A DNA stretch of 64,000 bases from Sphingopyxis sp. DBS4 (GTDB lineage: Bacteria; Pseudomonadota; Alphaproteobacteria; Sphingomonadales; Sphingomonadaceae): NCBI RefSeq assembly GCF_024628865.1, contig NZ_CP102384.1, forward strand, positions 2,057,001 to 2,121,000. Direction: 5' to 3'. Below, one piece after another: positions 57,230 through 64,000 of the stretch. Position 1 is the stretch's first letter. Each line of letters opens with the position of its first letter. The notes under the pieces are model-generated. The model was not told the DNA's origin. It ran no database searches and saw only the letters and a list, made by a program, of their open reading frames with translations. Both the position numbers and the translations under genes were made by a program.

Positions 57230-57784
57230 ATGAGCATTCTTTCCGACAAATGGATTCGCGAAGCCGCCCAGACGCAGGGGATGATCGAGCCATTCGTCGA
57301 GGCCCAGCGCCGCGACGGCTGCATCAGCTACGGCCTCTCCTCCTACGGCTATGACGCCCGCGTCGCGCCCGAATTCAAGATTTTCACCAACGTCGACAGC
57401 GCGGTCGTGGACCCCAAGGATTTCGCGTCGAACAGCTTCGTCGACCGCGAAACCGACGTCTGCATCATCCCGCCGAACAGCTTCGCGCTCGCGCGCACGG
57501 TCGAATATTTCCGCATTCCGCGCGACGTGCTCGTCATCTGCCTCGGCAAGTCGACCTATGCGCGCTGCGGCATCATCGTCAACGTCACCCCCCTCGAACC
57601 GGGCTGGGAAGGCCATGTGACGCTCGAGTTTTCGAACACCACCCCCCTGCCCGCGAAAATCTATGCCAATGAAGGCGCGTGCCAGTTCCTGTTCCTGCAG
57701 GGCAACGAGCCATGCGAGACGAGCTACGCCGACCGCGCGGGCAAATATATGGGGCAGAAGGGCGTCACGCTGCCCAAGCTGTAA
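57230..57784 (+). CDS. dcd: dCTP deaminase
   Basis: The 184-residue enzyme converts dCTP to dUTP for thymidylate synthesis. It contains [40 protein letters not shown] and [20 protein letters not shown], all typical of Dcd trimers. Start ATG 57230. No dut fusion is present. It lies next to cdd. Confidence 0.94.
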   Translation: MSILSDKWIREAAQTQGMIEPFVEAQRRDGCISYGLSSYGYDARVAPEFKIFTNVDSAVVDPKDFASNSFVDRETDVCIIPPNSFALARTVEYFRIPRDVLVICLGKSTYARCGIIVNVTPLEPGWEGHVTLEFSNTTPLPAKIYANEGACQFLFLQGNEPCETSYADRAGKYMGQKGVTLPKL

Positions 57785-57858
57785 ATCCGCGGAACCGCCG
57801 CGCCCTCTCGCGCGTCCTTTCCGCACAAGCGGACGGGGCGCATGTTGGAGGATGCCCT

Positions 57859-58347
57859 ATGTCCATGATCGCCGTCTTCATCGGCCGCCTGTTCATCGCG
57901 CTGATCTTTATCGTGTCGGGGATCAACAAGCTGATCCACGTCACCGATACCAATGCGATGATCTCCGCCGCCGGCCTGCCCGGCTGGCTGGCCGTTCCTA
58001 CCGGATTATTCGAGCTGGTCGCGGGCGTCTGCATCGCGCTCGGCATCTATGCGCGGGCTTTCTCGCTGCTGCTCGCGGGCTTCGTGCTGCTGACGATCCT
58101 CTTCTTCCACCGCGACTTCACCGATCCCATGCAGGCGATGGCCGCGATGAAGAATCTGGCGATCGCGGGTGGTCTGCTCTGCCTCTTCGGCTATGGGCAC
58201 ACGCGTTGGAGCTATGACGCGCTCCGCCGCAGGCGCCGCGACGAGATCGAGGCACACAATGCCGAACTCCGCGCCGCGCGCGCCGAAGGTCAGGCCGAAG
58301 CCGCGGGCGCGCCGGTCGTCGTCAAGCGCCCCTGGTGGCGCTTCTGA
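57859..58347 (+). CDS. DoxX-family membrane protein
   Basis: The 162-residue protein has four membrane helices (about 5-22, 43-63, 68-85, 100-115) and the DoxX core FIGRLFIALIFIVSGINKLI and AGVCIALGIYARAFSLLLAG. DoxX-type proteins are quinone-linked or redox membrane proteins of mostly unknown role. A charged cytoplasmic tail (120-162) follows. Start ATG 57859 has GGAGG (57845-57850 region) in front. Confidence 0.82.
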   Translation: MSMIAVFIGRLFIALIFIVSGINKLIHVTDTNAMISAAGLPGWLAVPTGLFELVAGVCIALGIYARAFSLLLAGFVLLTILFFHRDFTDPMQAMAAMKNLAIAGGLLCLFGYGHTRWSYDALRRRRRDEIEAHNAELRAARAEGQAEAAGAPVVVKRPWWRF

Positions 58348-58389
58348 CGCTTCGCGCTTGGCATCGCAGCCCGCCTGCGCTAGCCTTCA

Positions 58390-58407
58390 CTTAACGTTTA
58401 CGTAAAG
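58390..58407 (+). promoter_or_regulatory. Near-perfect inverted repeat, candidate operator (LiuR-like)
   Basis: CTTAACGTTTACGTAAAG is a near-palindrome with half-sites CTTAACGT and ACGTAAAG, 13 bases before the saccharopine-dehydrogenase-like start codon. MerR-family LiuR regulators of acyl-CoA and branched-chain metabolism bind similar TTTACGT/ACGTAAA dyads. No such regulator gene is in the window. Confidence 0.45.
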
Positions 58408-58419
58408 GGAGGGTTTTCC

Positions 58420-59589
58420 ATGGCATCCCGCGATCTCGACATCATCGTCTATGGCGCGACGGGCTTTACCGGCCGCCTCGTCGCCGAATATCTCGCGCAC
58501 CACTACAAGAGCCGCAAGGACGCCCCAAAATGGGCGATGGCGGGGCGCAGCCTCGCCAAGCTCGCCGAGGTGCGCGACCTGATCGGCGCCGACGAAGAAA
58601 CCCCGCTGATCGTCGCCGACGCGAGCGATCCCGCGAGCCTCGACGCGATGGCCGCCCGCACGAAGGTCGTGCTCACCACCGTTGGCCCGTATCAGCTTTA
58701 CGGCGACGCGCTCGTCGCCGCCTGCGTCCGGGCCGGCACCGCCTATGCCGACCTCTGCGGCGAGCCCGGCTGGATGCGCGAGATGATCGACGCGCATCAG
58801 GACGCGGCGAAGGCCTCGGGCGCGCGGATCACCTTTTCCTGCGGCTTCGATTCGATCCCGTTCGATCTCGGCGTGCTGTTCCTGCAGGCCGAGGCGGTGA
58901 AGCGCCATGGCAAGCCCGCGCCGCGCGTCAAGGGCCGCGTCCGCAAGATGGCCGGCGGCGCCTCGGGCGGCACGATCGCCAGCCTGACCGAAACGCTGAA
59001 AGCGGTGGCGAAGAAGCCGTCGCTTGCGCTGCTGCTCAAATCGAGCTTCGCGCTGACGCCGGGCTTCGAGGGGCCGTCGCAGCCGACGGGTCTGATCCCC
59101 GAATATGACGGCGCGACCGGCACCTGGACCGCGCCCTTCGTGATGGCGCCGATCAACACCAAGAATATCCACCGCACCAATTATCTACTCGGACATCGGT
59201 GGGGCGCGGATCTCGTCTATGATGAGATGGTGATGACGACGATCGGCGACGCAGGCAAGGCGATGGCCGAAGCGATGGCGAAGGCGAACCCCTTCGGCGA
59301 CGCCAAGCTGCAACCCGGCGAGGGGCCGAGCAAGGAAGAGCGCGAGAACGGCTTCTACGACATCCTGTTCGTCGGCGAATATCCGGACGGCACGACGATC
59401 CGCGCCAGCGTTCAGGGCGACCGCGACCCGGGCTATGGCTCGACGTCGAAGATGCTCGCGGAGACCGGCATGGCGCTTCTCGAAAACAAGGGTGACGGCG
59501 GCGTCTGGACACCCGGCGCGCTGCTCGGGCAGGCGCTGATCGACCGGCTGACCGCGAATGCGGGGCTGACCTTCCAGATCGAAGAATAG
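58420..59589 (+). CDS. Saccharopine dehydrogenase-like / trans-acting enoyl reductase family protein
   Basis: The 389-residue protein starts with an NAD(P)-binding Rossmann motif, DIIVYGATGFTGRLVAEYLA, then VVLTTVGPYQLYGDALVAAC and GFDSIPFDLGVLFLQ. Members of this family include mycobacterial trans-acting enoyl reductases and eukaryotic SCCPDH proteins; they are oxidoreductases probably acting on acyl groups. The thioesterase gene follows seven bases later, so an acyl-chain pathway is likely. The substrate is unknown. Confidence 0.85.
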   Translation: MASRDLDIIVYGATGFTGRLVAEYLAHHYKSRKDAPKWAMAGRSLAKLAEVRDLIGADEETPLIVADASDPASLDAMAARTKVVLTTVGPYQLYGDALVAACVRAGTAYADLCGEPGWMREMIDAHQDAAKASGARITFSCGFDSIPFDLGVLFLQAEAVKRHGKPAPRVKGRVRKMAGGASGGTIASLTETLKAVAKKPSLALLLKSSFALTPGFEGPSQPTGLIPEYDGATGTWTAPFVMAPINTKNIHRTNYLLGHRWGADLVYDEMVMTTIGDAGKAMAEAMAKANPFGDAKLQPGEGPSKEERENGFYDILFVGEYPDGTTIRASVQGDRDPGYGSTSKMLAETGMALLENKGDGGVWTPGALLGQALIDRLTANAGLTFQIEE

Positions 59590-59596
59590 GAAAGCG

Positions 59597-60397
59597 ATGA
59601 CGACCTCTCCCAGCGCACTCGATGCGCTGCTCTCCACCTTGCGCGTCGACGGCGATGCCGCGACCGCGCATATCGGCGAAGGCTGGATGCAGGGCCGCAC
59701 CGCCTATGGCGGGATCAGTTCGGCGGTCGCGCTCGCCGGAACGATGCTGCTGCATCCGACCGAAACCCCGCTGCGCTATGCCCAGATCAGTTTCGTCGGC
59801 CCGGTCGGCGGTGATTGCAGGGTCGAGACGCGCGTGCTGCGCCAGTCGAAATCGAGCCTGTTCGTCGACGCCGGCGTGTCGAGCGAGCAAGGATTCGGCA
59901 CCGCCGCGGTCTTTGCCTTTTCGGGCGACCGCGCGAGCCATCTCGACCACAACCGTCTGACCATGCCCAACGCGCCCGCCCCGGAGAGCCTGCAACCCGT
60001 GCCCGAGCACAAGGTGCGCCCGGCCTTCGCCAGGCATTTCGACATGCGGCCGACCACCGGCCCGCGCTTCGGCTGGAAGCAGGAGAGCGGCGAATATCTG
60101 ACCTGGGTGCGCTTCACCGAACAGCCCGCGTGCCACCCGGCGGTCGCGCTGCTCGCCCTCGGCGACGCGCTGCCGCCCGCGGCGATGGCGCTGTTCAGCG
60201 AATTCGGCCCGATCAGTTCGATGAACTGGACGGTCAACATGCTGAACGGCACGCCCGCGACCGACGACGGCTGGTGGCTGCTGTCGGCGAAGACCGCTTA
60301 TGCCCGCGGCGGCTTTTCGGTGCAGGACATGATGATCTGGAACCGTGCCGGCGAGCCGGTGCTGAGCGGCAGCCAGGGAATCGCGATCTACGCCTGA
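59597..60397 (+). CDS. Acyl-CoA thioesterase family protein (TesB-like double hot-dog)
   Basis: The 266-residue protein has a double hot-dog layout: GEGWMQGRTAYGGISSAVAL at the start, PLRYAQISFVGPVGGDCRVE, and a second half with WTVNMLNGTPATDDGWWLLS and QDMMIWNRAGEPVLSGSQGI. These fit the acyl-CoA thioesterase (4HBT_3/TesB) family, which hydrolyses acyl-CoA. It starts seven bases after the oxidoreductase gene and is therefore co-transcribed, both probably under the dyad at 58390. Confidence 0.82.
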   Translation: MTTSPSALDALLSTLRVDGDAATAHIGEGWMQGRTAYGGISSAVALAGTMLLHPTETPLRYAQISFVGPVGGDCRVETRVLRQSKSSLFVDAGVSSEQGFGTAAVFAFSGDRASHLDHNRLTMPNAPAPESLQPVPEHKVRPAFARHFDMRPTTGPRFGWKQESGEYLTWVRFTEQPACHPAVALLALGDALPPAAMALFSEFGPISSMNWTVNMLNGTPATDDGWWLLSAKTAYARGGFSVQDMMIWNRAGEPVLSGSQGIAIYA

Positions 60398-60426
60398 TAA
60401 CGACCGGAAGCCGGCCCATCTTGCAT

Positions 60427-60502
60427 CGTCATCCCGGACTTGATCCGGGATCCATTCATCCGGCGCCGAGAGAATGGATCCCGGATCAAGTCCGGGATGA
60501 CG
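60427..60502. repeat. Perfect 31-bp inverted repeat
   Basis: Arms 60427-60457 and 60472-60502 are exact reverse complements starting CGTCATCCCGGACTTGATCC, with only 14 bases between. It follows the thioesterase gene and borders the second mobile-debris region. Confidence 0.88.
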
Positions 60503-60748
60503 AGAGACTGAAAGTCGCGCGCAGCATCTCTTATCTTCGTCATTCTCGCGAACGCTCAACGCCTCCCCCGAGCGAAGCGTCCGATGTACTTTGCTTTAGA
60601 TCGTAGGCCATCAGGAGCGGCCATTTCCCCGATTGCCCGGCACGACTGCGGAAAATTCCCTGCAGCGTCATGGACTCGTTTCTGCTGAAGTAGTGATACT
60701 CGTCTGTCCGCCGTCAGCACCAATGGCGCATATTTGAGGTTGTGATTT

Positions 60749-60809
60749 AAGGAGGATTTGGGCTTCGTCGTAGTGACGAAGGAACGAAGATGAAGCCCAA
60801 ATCCTCCTT
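60749..60809 (+). repeat. 18-bp inverted repeat around the IS3 orfA start codon
   Basis: AAGGAGGATTTGGGCTTC at 60749-60766 is the exact reverse complement of 60792-60809, which contains the G of the start codon ATG 60790 and the following six codons. A transcript read through would fold the start codon edge into a stable hairpin. Confidence 0.8.
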
Positions 60810-60960
60810 GAAAAAATCGGCGCCGAAGGCCCCAGCTGAGCGGGTGGTGAAGGACATACGGCGTGCGACGCGCCGGCACTTCTCTGCAGAGGACAAAATC
60901 AGGATCGTGCTGGAGGGGCTGCGCGGCGAAGACAGCATCGCCGAGCTGTGCCGCAAGGAA
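60790..60960 (+). mobile_element. IS3-family transposase orfA, N-terminal fragment
   Basis: The frame begins MKPKSSLKKSAPKAPAERVV and continues RRATRRHFSAEDKIRIVLEG...GEDSIAELCRKE, the helix-turn-helix of IS3 orfA proteins common in sphingomonads. After 57 codons it changes abruptly into DUF6118 sequence in another frame. The rest of orfA, orfB and the right end are missing, so it cannot move. Confidence 0.75.
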
Positions 60961-60961
60961 C

Positions 60962-61480
60962 CGGCTTGTCTCCATCGAGCGCCAGCCCGCCATGCAGATG
61001 ACTCCGGAAGACTTCGAGGCGCGGATGACGGCGGCGGCGGCACGAGCGCGACGCGACGACGAGGTCTTGATTGTGGCTGCGAAGCGGGAGCGTGGCGAGG
61101 CAATCCGCGATCTGCGGGCGATCATCGGCACGGCCAACTCCATCTACGAGCAAAAAAGACTTCGTTGGTGGTATGTCGGCGGCGGCTTGCTCGCCGGGTG
61201 CCTCCTGTGGTCGGTGCTTCCCGGATTTGTCGCGCGCACCCTTCCGACAAGCTGGCACCTGCCGGAACGCATCGCCGCGCGCACCGTTCGTGAGCCGACC
61301 CTATGGGAAGCGGGGACTCGGATCATGCACGCTGATAGTCCGGCGGCGTGGCAGGCCATCGCCGAGGCCGCCGACATGCGCCGTGACAACCGCGAGGTGA
61401 TCGACGCTTGCTTGCAGCGGGCCACCAAGGTCAGGCAGCCGGTGCGGTGCACGATTAGAGTGAGGAACCGGCAACTTTGA
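60962..61480 (+). pseudogene. DUF6118-family protein, C-terminal part fused behind IS3 fragment
   Basis: About 172 residues match the C-terminal part of DUF6118 proteins, which occur on conjugative elements of alphaproteobacteria: QMTPEDFEARMTAAAARARR, a membrane helix WWYVGGGLLAGCLLWSVLPG, SWHLPERIAARTVREPTLWE and the terminal PVRCTIRVR. The N-terminal coiled-coil part and start codon are replaced by the IS3 fragment at 60960. Translation might start at internal ATGs (60991, 60997), so a short product cannot be excluded. Confidence 0.65.
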
Positions 61481-61593
61481 GCATATCGCGCGGGGCAGCC
61501 CGACGAAGCCTGCTGTCAGCAAACGACCGATAACGGCTTTCCGACAACAAAATCTCGTTGCGCAAAAGCTGCTGTTCGTGACAGCATCGGTGG

Positions 61594-62196
61594 ATGCTAA
61601 AACTGCACTTTGCTCCCCTTACTCGCTCCGTCAGAATCAGATGGTTCTTGGAAGAGTTGGGGCTCGAATACGAGTTATTACGTTCAGAGTATAATCGAGA
61701 CGGTAGCAGGGGATTCGCCCAGAATACCCCGTCAGGCCAATACCCATACATTGAAGACGGCGATGTCGCTCTTTCAGAGTCGGGGGCGATCGTCCAATAT
61801 CTCTTGGAGCGGTATGGAAATGGGCAGCTCGAGCCGCCTATCGGATCAAAGGATCGTGCCGCCTATCTCTACTGGCTGCATTTTGCAGAAGGCACAGCCG
61901 CCAATGCCATCAATACGACCGTTTGGTTGACAGTCTACCGGGATGATGCGGATCGACATCAGGAAATCATCAGCGCGGTGCGTGACAGCGCAAACACGGT
62001 GTTTAACAAGATTGAAGCAGCCCTCGCTACCCAGCCATATATTACCGGAAACGATTTTTCGGCTGCTGACATCATGATGGGCTTTACACTGGGGTCCGCG
62101 AAGTGGCTTCAACTGCTCACCGATGCGCATCCCAAAACGCTTGAGTATGTTGACAGATTATTCGCCCGCCCGGCGTTGCAAAAGTCGCTTAGCTAA
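61594..62196 (+). CDS. Glutathione S-transferase
   Basis: The 200-residue protein has an N-terminal thioredoxin-fold domain (LKLHFAPLTRSVRIRWFLEE, SGQYPYIEDGDVALSESGAI with the SerGln/GluSer glutathione-binding turn) and a helical C-terminal domain (FSAADIMMGFTLGSAKWLQL). It conjugates or reduces substrates with glutathione; substrate unknown. Its GC content is clearly lower than the chromosome average and codon choice differs (TTA, AGA, ATA used), so it was probably acquired by transfer. It sits between two mobile-element remnants. Confidence 0.85.
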   Translation: MLKLHFAPLTRSVRIRWFLEELGLEYELLRSEYNRDGSRGFAQNTPSGQYPYIEDGDVALSESGAIVQYLLERYGNGQLEPPIGSKDRAAYLYWLHFAEGTAANAINTTVWLTVYRDDADRHQEIISAVRDSANTVFNKIEAALATQPYITGNDFSAADIMMGFTLGSAKWLQLLTDAHPKTLEYVDRLFARPALQKSLS

Positions 62197-62477
62197 ATTC
62201 GGCAATTTGGCTGCCTTGGTCTGCGATTGGCGATAATTCGACAGTCCAGATTTTACCATTTCCGGTGAGACGTGAGCCAAATAGTTGAGCATCATTCGCT
62301 ATCCGAACGGCCAGTGGCCTAAAATAAGATTTGAAGCAGCGCTGTTTCCGTCCCGTTGCGTTCCGAATCATATCATTTCGGCCCACGGGAAATGTGGGAA
62401 CGCCTGTGGTGTCAGGTTTGGGCAATTTTGAAGTTTTCACGTAAAATCAACGCGATAAACCGCTTGACTGGTGACCC
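62197..62477. other. AT-richer gap with an unsupported minus-strand frame
   Basis: A minus-strand frame (62189-62440, about 83 codons from GTG) is open, but it has no ribosome-binding site, matches nothing I know and overlaps the GST stop. I treat the region as acquired non-coding DNA with that reservation. Confidence 0.35.
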
Positions 62478-62990
62478 CTACGGAAAACCCAAGTGTGTCA
62501 AACGGCGTTCAAACGGGACCCCCGATCGGCGTCGAAGAGGGAGCCCCTTTTCGGATATGATGTTGGTTTGTTGAGGTGAGCCTAGCGCTGCGTGCGGCGG
62601 AGGGCGGGCGTAGCCCGACCGGAGACGCGCGCAGCGCAAGATAGATTTTAAAGCGGCCGAACCGGGCGGCAATTTGCGGTTTTTGAAGCGCCAGCTGTCG
62701 TTGCCGGTCTCGACGATATCGCAATGGTGGGTGACGCGGTCGAGCAGGGCCGTGGTCATTTTGGGGTGGCCGAACACGGTAGGCCATTCGCCGAAGGCGA
62801 GGTTCGTAGTGATGATGACGCTGGTACGCTCATAAAGCTTGCTGATGAGGTGGAACAGCAACTGTCCTCCCGAGCGCGCAAAGGGCAGATATCCAAGCTC
62901 ATCGAGCACCACCAGGTCGAGCCGCGATAGCTGTGCCGCCAGGGTCCCGCCCTTGCTGATCCGGGTCTCCTCTTCGAGGCGTGTCACCAT
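62478..62990 (-). mobile_element. IS21-family IstB helper ATPase, C-terminal remnant
   Basis: From 62990 the minus strand encodes the second half of Ist[10 protein letters not shown], Walker [61 protein letters not shown] and [15 protein letters not shown] (ending near 62676), followed by the usual long non-conserved tail to the IS end. The N-terminal half with Walker A, and the whole istA gene, are missing. It is inactive. Confidence 0.82.
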
Positions 62991-63040
62991 TTAGGGCCAA
63001 GTAGCCCTATACGCGTCCGCTATCCGGCCGGAAGCACCCC

Positions 63041-63071
63041 AAAAAAGAGCTGGCTTCGGCGAAGCCAGCTC
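63041..63071 (-). terminator. Rho-independent terminator of the TonB-receptor remnant
   Basis: GAGCTGGCTTC and GAAGCCAGCTC form a perfect 11-bp stem around three bases; on the minus strand it is followed by TTTTTT. It lies 54 bases past the receptor stop. Confidence 0.85.
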
Positions 63072-63124
63072 GAGTCAGGATGAACAGGTCTGCGAGAGCG
63101 CCGACATCATGATCGGCCCCATAG

Positions 63125-64000
63125 CTAGAATTTCGCCTTGATCGATGCGTAGAAGGAGCGCCCGATCACGTCGTAAGTCGCAGCATCGGTCGTCAGCGGC
63201 GAAGCGCTGATGAACGGCGGCGCCTTGTCGGTCAGATTCGTCACACCCAATCCGAAGGAGAAGCGCTTGTCGATATCGAAGTCCGCGTTGAGATCGAGAT
63301 AATTGTAAGCCGGAACCCCGGGGGTCGCCGAGGCCGGATTGGCAACTACGTCCGAATGGACCATCGCCGAGATATGCCGCCACAGAAGTGACAGGCTGAA
63401 ATCATCGTTTGAATAGGTGATGCGGGTGTTGATCTTCCACTCGGGATGCGAAATCCCGCCGCCGACACCGCCGAACCCGGCGCTTCCGGCATAGTTGAGC
63501 GTGGGTGATCCCAGAAGGCCCGCCACCTTGTACTGGCGCAGGTAGGATGCGGTCGTGCTGAATTCGAGCGCGCCCGCCGACGGCGACATCCCGAGCGCTT
63601 CGAGCCCGAAACCCCAAGTGAACTGGGTATCGATGCCTGCGACCGTGTAGGTGGCGAAGTTGAAGAGCCCCTGCTGGCCCAACGCAATCTGCCCGGTCAG
63701 AGGATCGCGCGAAATGCGCTGACAATAATCCCCTTTTTCGCGGACAGTTCGAGGCCGTCCAGATTTGTGCGCAGCTTGAAATTGGTAACCCCGGCGACCG
63801 CATCCGATCCATAGGTCGCCGACGCGCCGCCGGTGATCACCTCGACCGACCCGATCAGCGACGATGGAATGGTGTTGAGATCGATGGCGCCATCGGGGCT
63901 CGACGGCATGAGCCGGCGACCATCGAGCAAAACGAGCGAGCGGTTCGGGCCGAGCCCGCGCAGGTCGCTGTAGGACTGGCCGCCGCCAAAGCCGATGGTG
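63125..64000 (-). pseudogene. TonB-dependent receptor with most of the barrel deleted (extends past window)
   Basis: From the right edge the minus strand encodes a TonB-receptor plug: TIGFGGGQSYSDLRGLG, RSLVLLDGRRLMPS and SSLIGSVEVITGGASATYGS up to LDGLELSAKKG. At about 63730 the frame shifts and the sequence jumps to a C-terminal barrel segment starting DYCQRISRDPLTGQIALG and running 201 codons to the terminal SFYASIKAKF. Intact receptors of this type have several hundred residues between these points. The deletion plus frameshift makes the gene dead. Its start lies beyond base 64000. Confidence 0.78.

Overview
The window is GC-rich (roughly 65% G+C by eye), compactly coded DNA from an alphaproteobacterium, most probably a sphingomonad close to Sphingopyxis or Sphingomonas. 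This placement is inferred from gene content and protein style: hslV-hslU, a RodZ/CpoB/TilS/FtsH block, a bacterial CDC48 ATPase, coniferyl aldehyde dehydrogenase, DUF2849/DUF934 sulfite-reductase genes, RcnB and trb-type conjugation debris. Nothing in the window names the species.

Layout. 0-8.1 kb is an exopolysaccharide block. On the minus strand a phosphatase, an O-antigen-ligase/polymerase-like membrane protein, a Wza-like export lipoprotein and a Wzz/GumC-like chain-length protein (cut by the window edge) are transcribed in that order. On the plus strand wecB-wecC-manA-manC make UDP-ManNAcA and GDP-mannose precursors.

8.1-13.2 kb is a graveyard of mobile DNA. It holds a frameshifted copy of a small membrane-protein gene whose intact relative lies at 32.0 kb, tips of IS66, IS481 and IS110 transposases, a small intact-looking conjugation module (lytic transglycosylase, TraF-type peptidase, excisionase-like HTH), and a collapsed traG/trb operon in which pieces of traG, trbL, trbG and trbI remain in order with everything between them deleted.

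13.2-60.4 kb is ordinary chromosome. Recognisable groups are hslVU; rodZ; cpoB-tilS-ftsH; rpoZ; a phospholipase-D-like enzyme converging on a methyltransferase; CDC48 divergent from a LysR regulator; metB; an overlapping LysR/DUF6306 pair; a solitary mreB; thiolase; a hydrolase-glycosyltransferase pair; an assimilatory sulfur operon (siroheme methyltransferase, DUF2849, sulfite reductase, DUF934, APS/PAPS reductase); dnaB; and a run of UPF0262, GH25, cytidine deaminase and dCTP deaminase. Three tRNA genes (Thr-GGT, Ser-GGA, Leu-CAA) are present. Several gene ends carry long perfect inverted repeats.

60.4-64 kb is a second eroded mobile region: an IS3 orfA tip fused to a DUF6118 tail (another conjugation-associated family), a low-GC glutathione S-transferase gene, an IS21 IstB tail, and a TonB-dependent receptor that has lost most of its barrel by internal deletion.

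I found no CRISPR array, rRNA gene or recognisable defence system. The most unusual content is the ordered collapse of the conjugation operon, the dead/live membrane-protein pair, and the internally deleted receptor.
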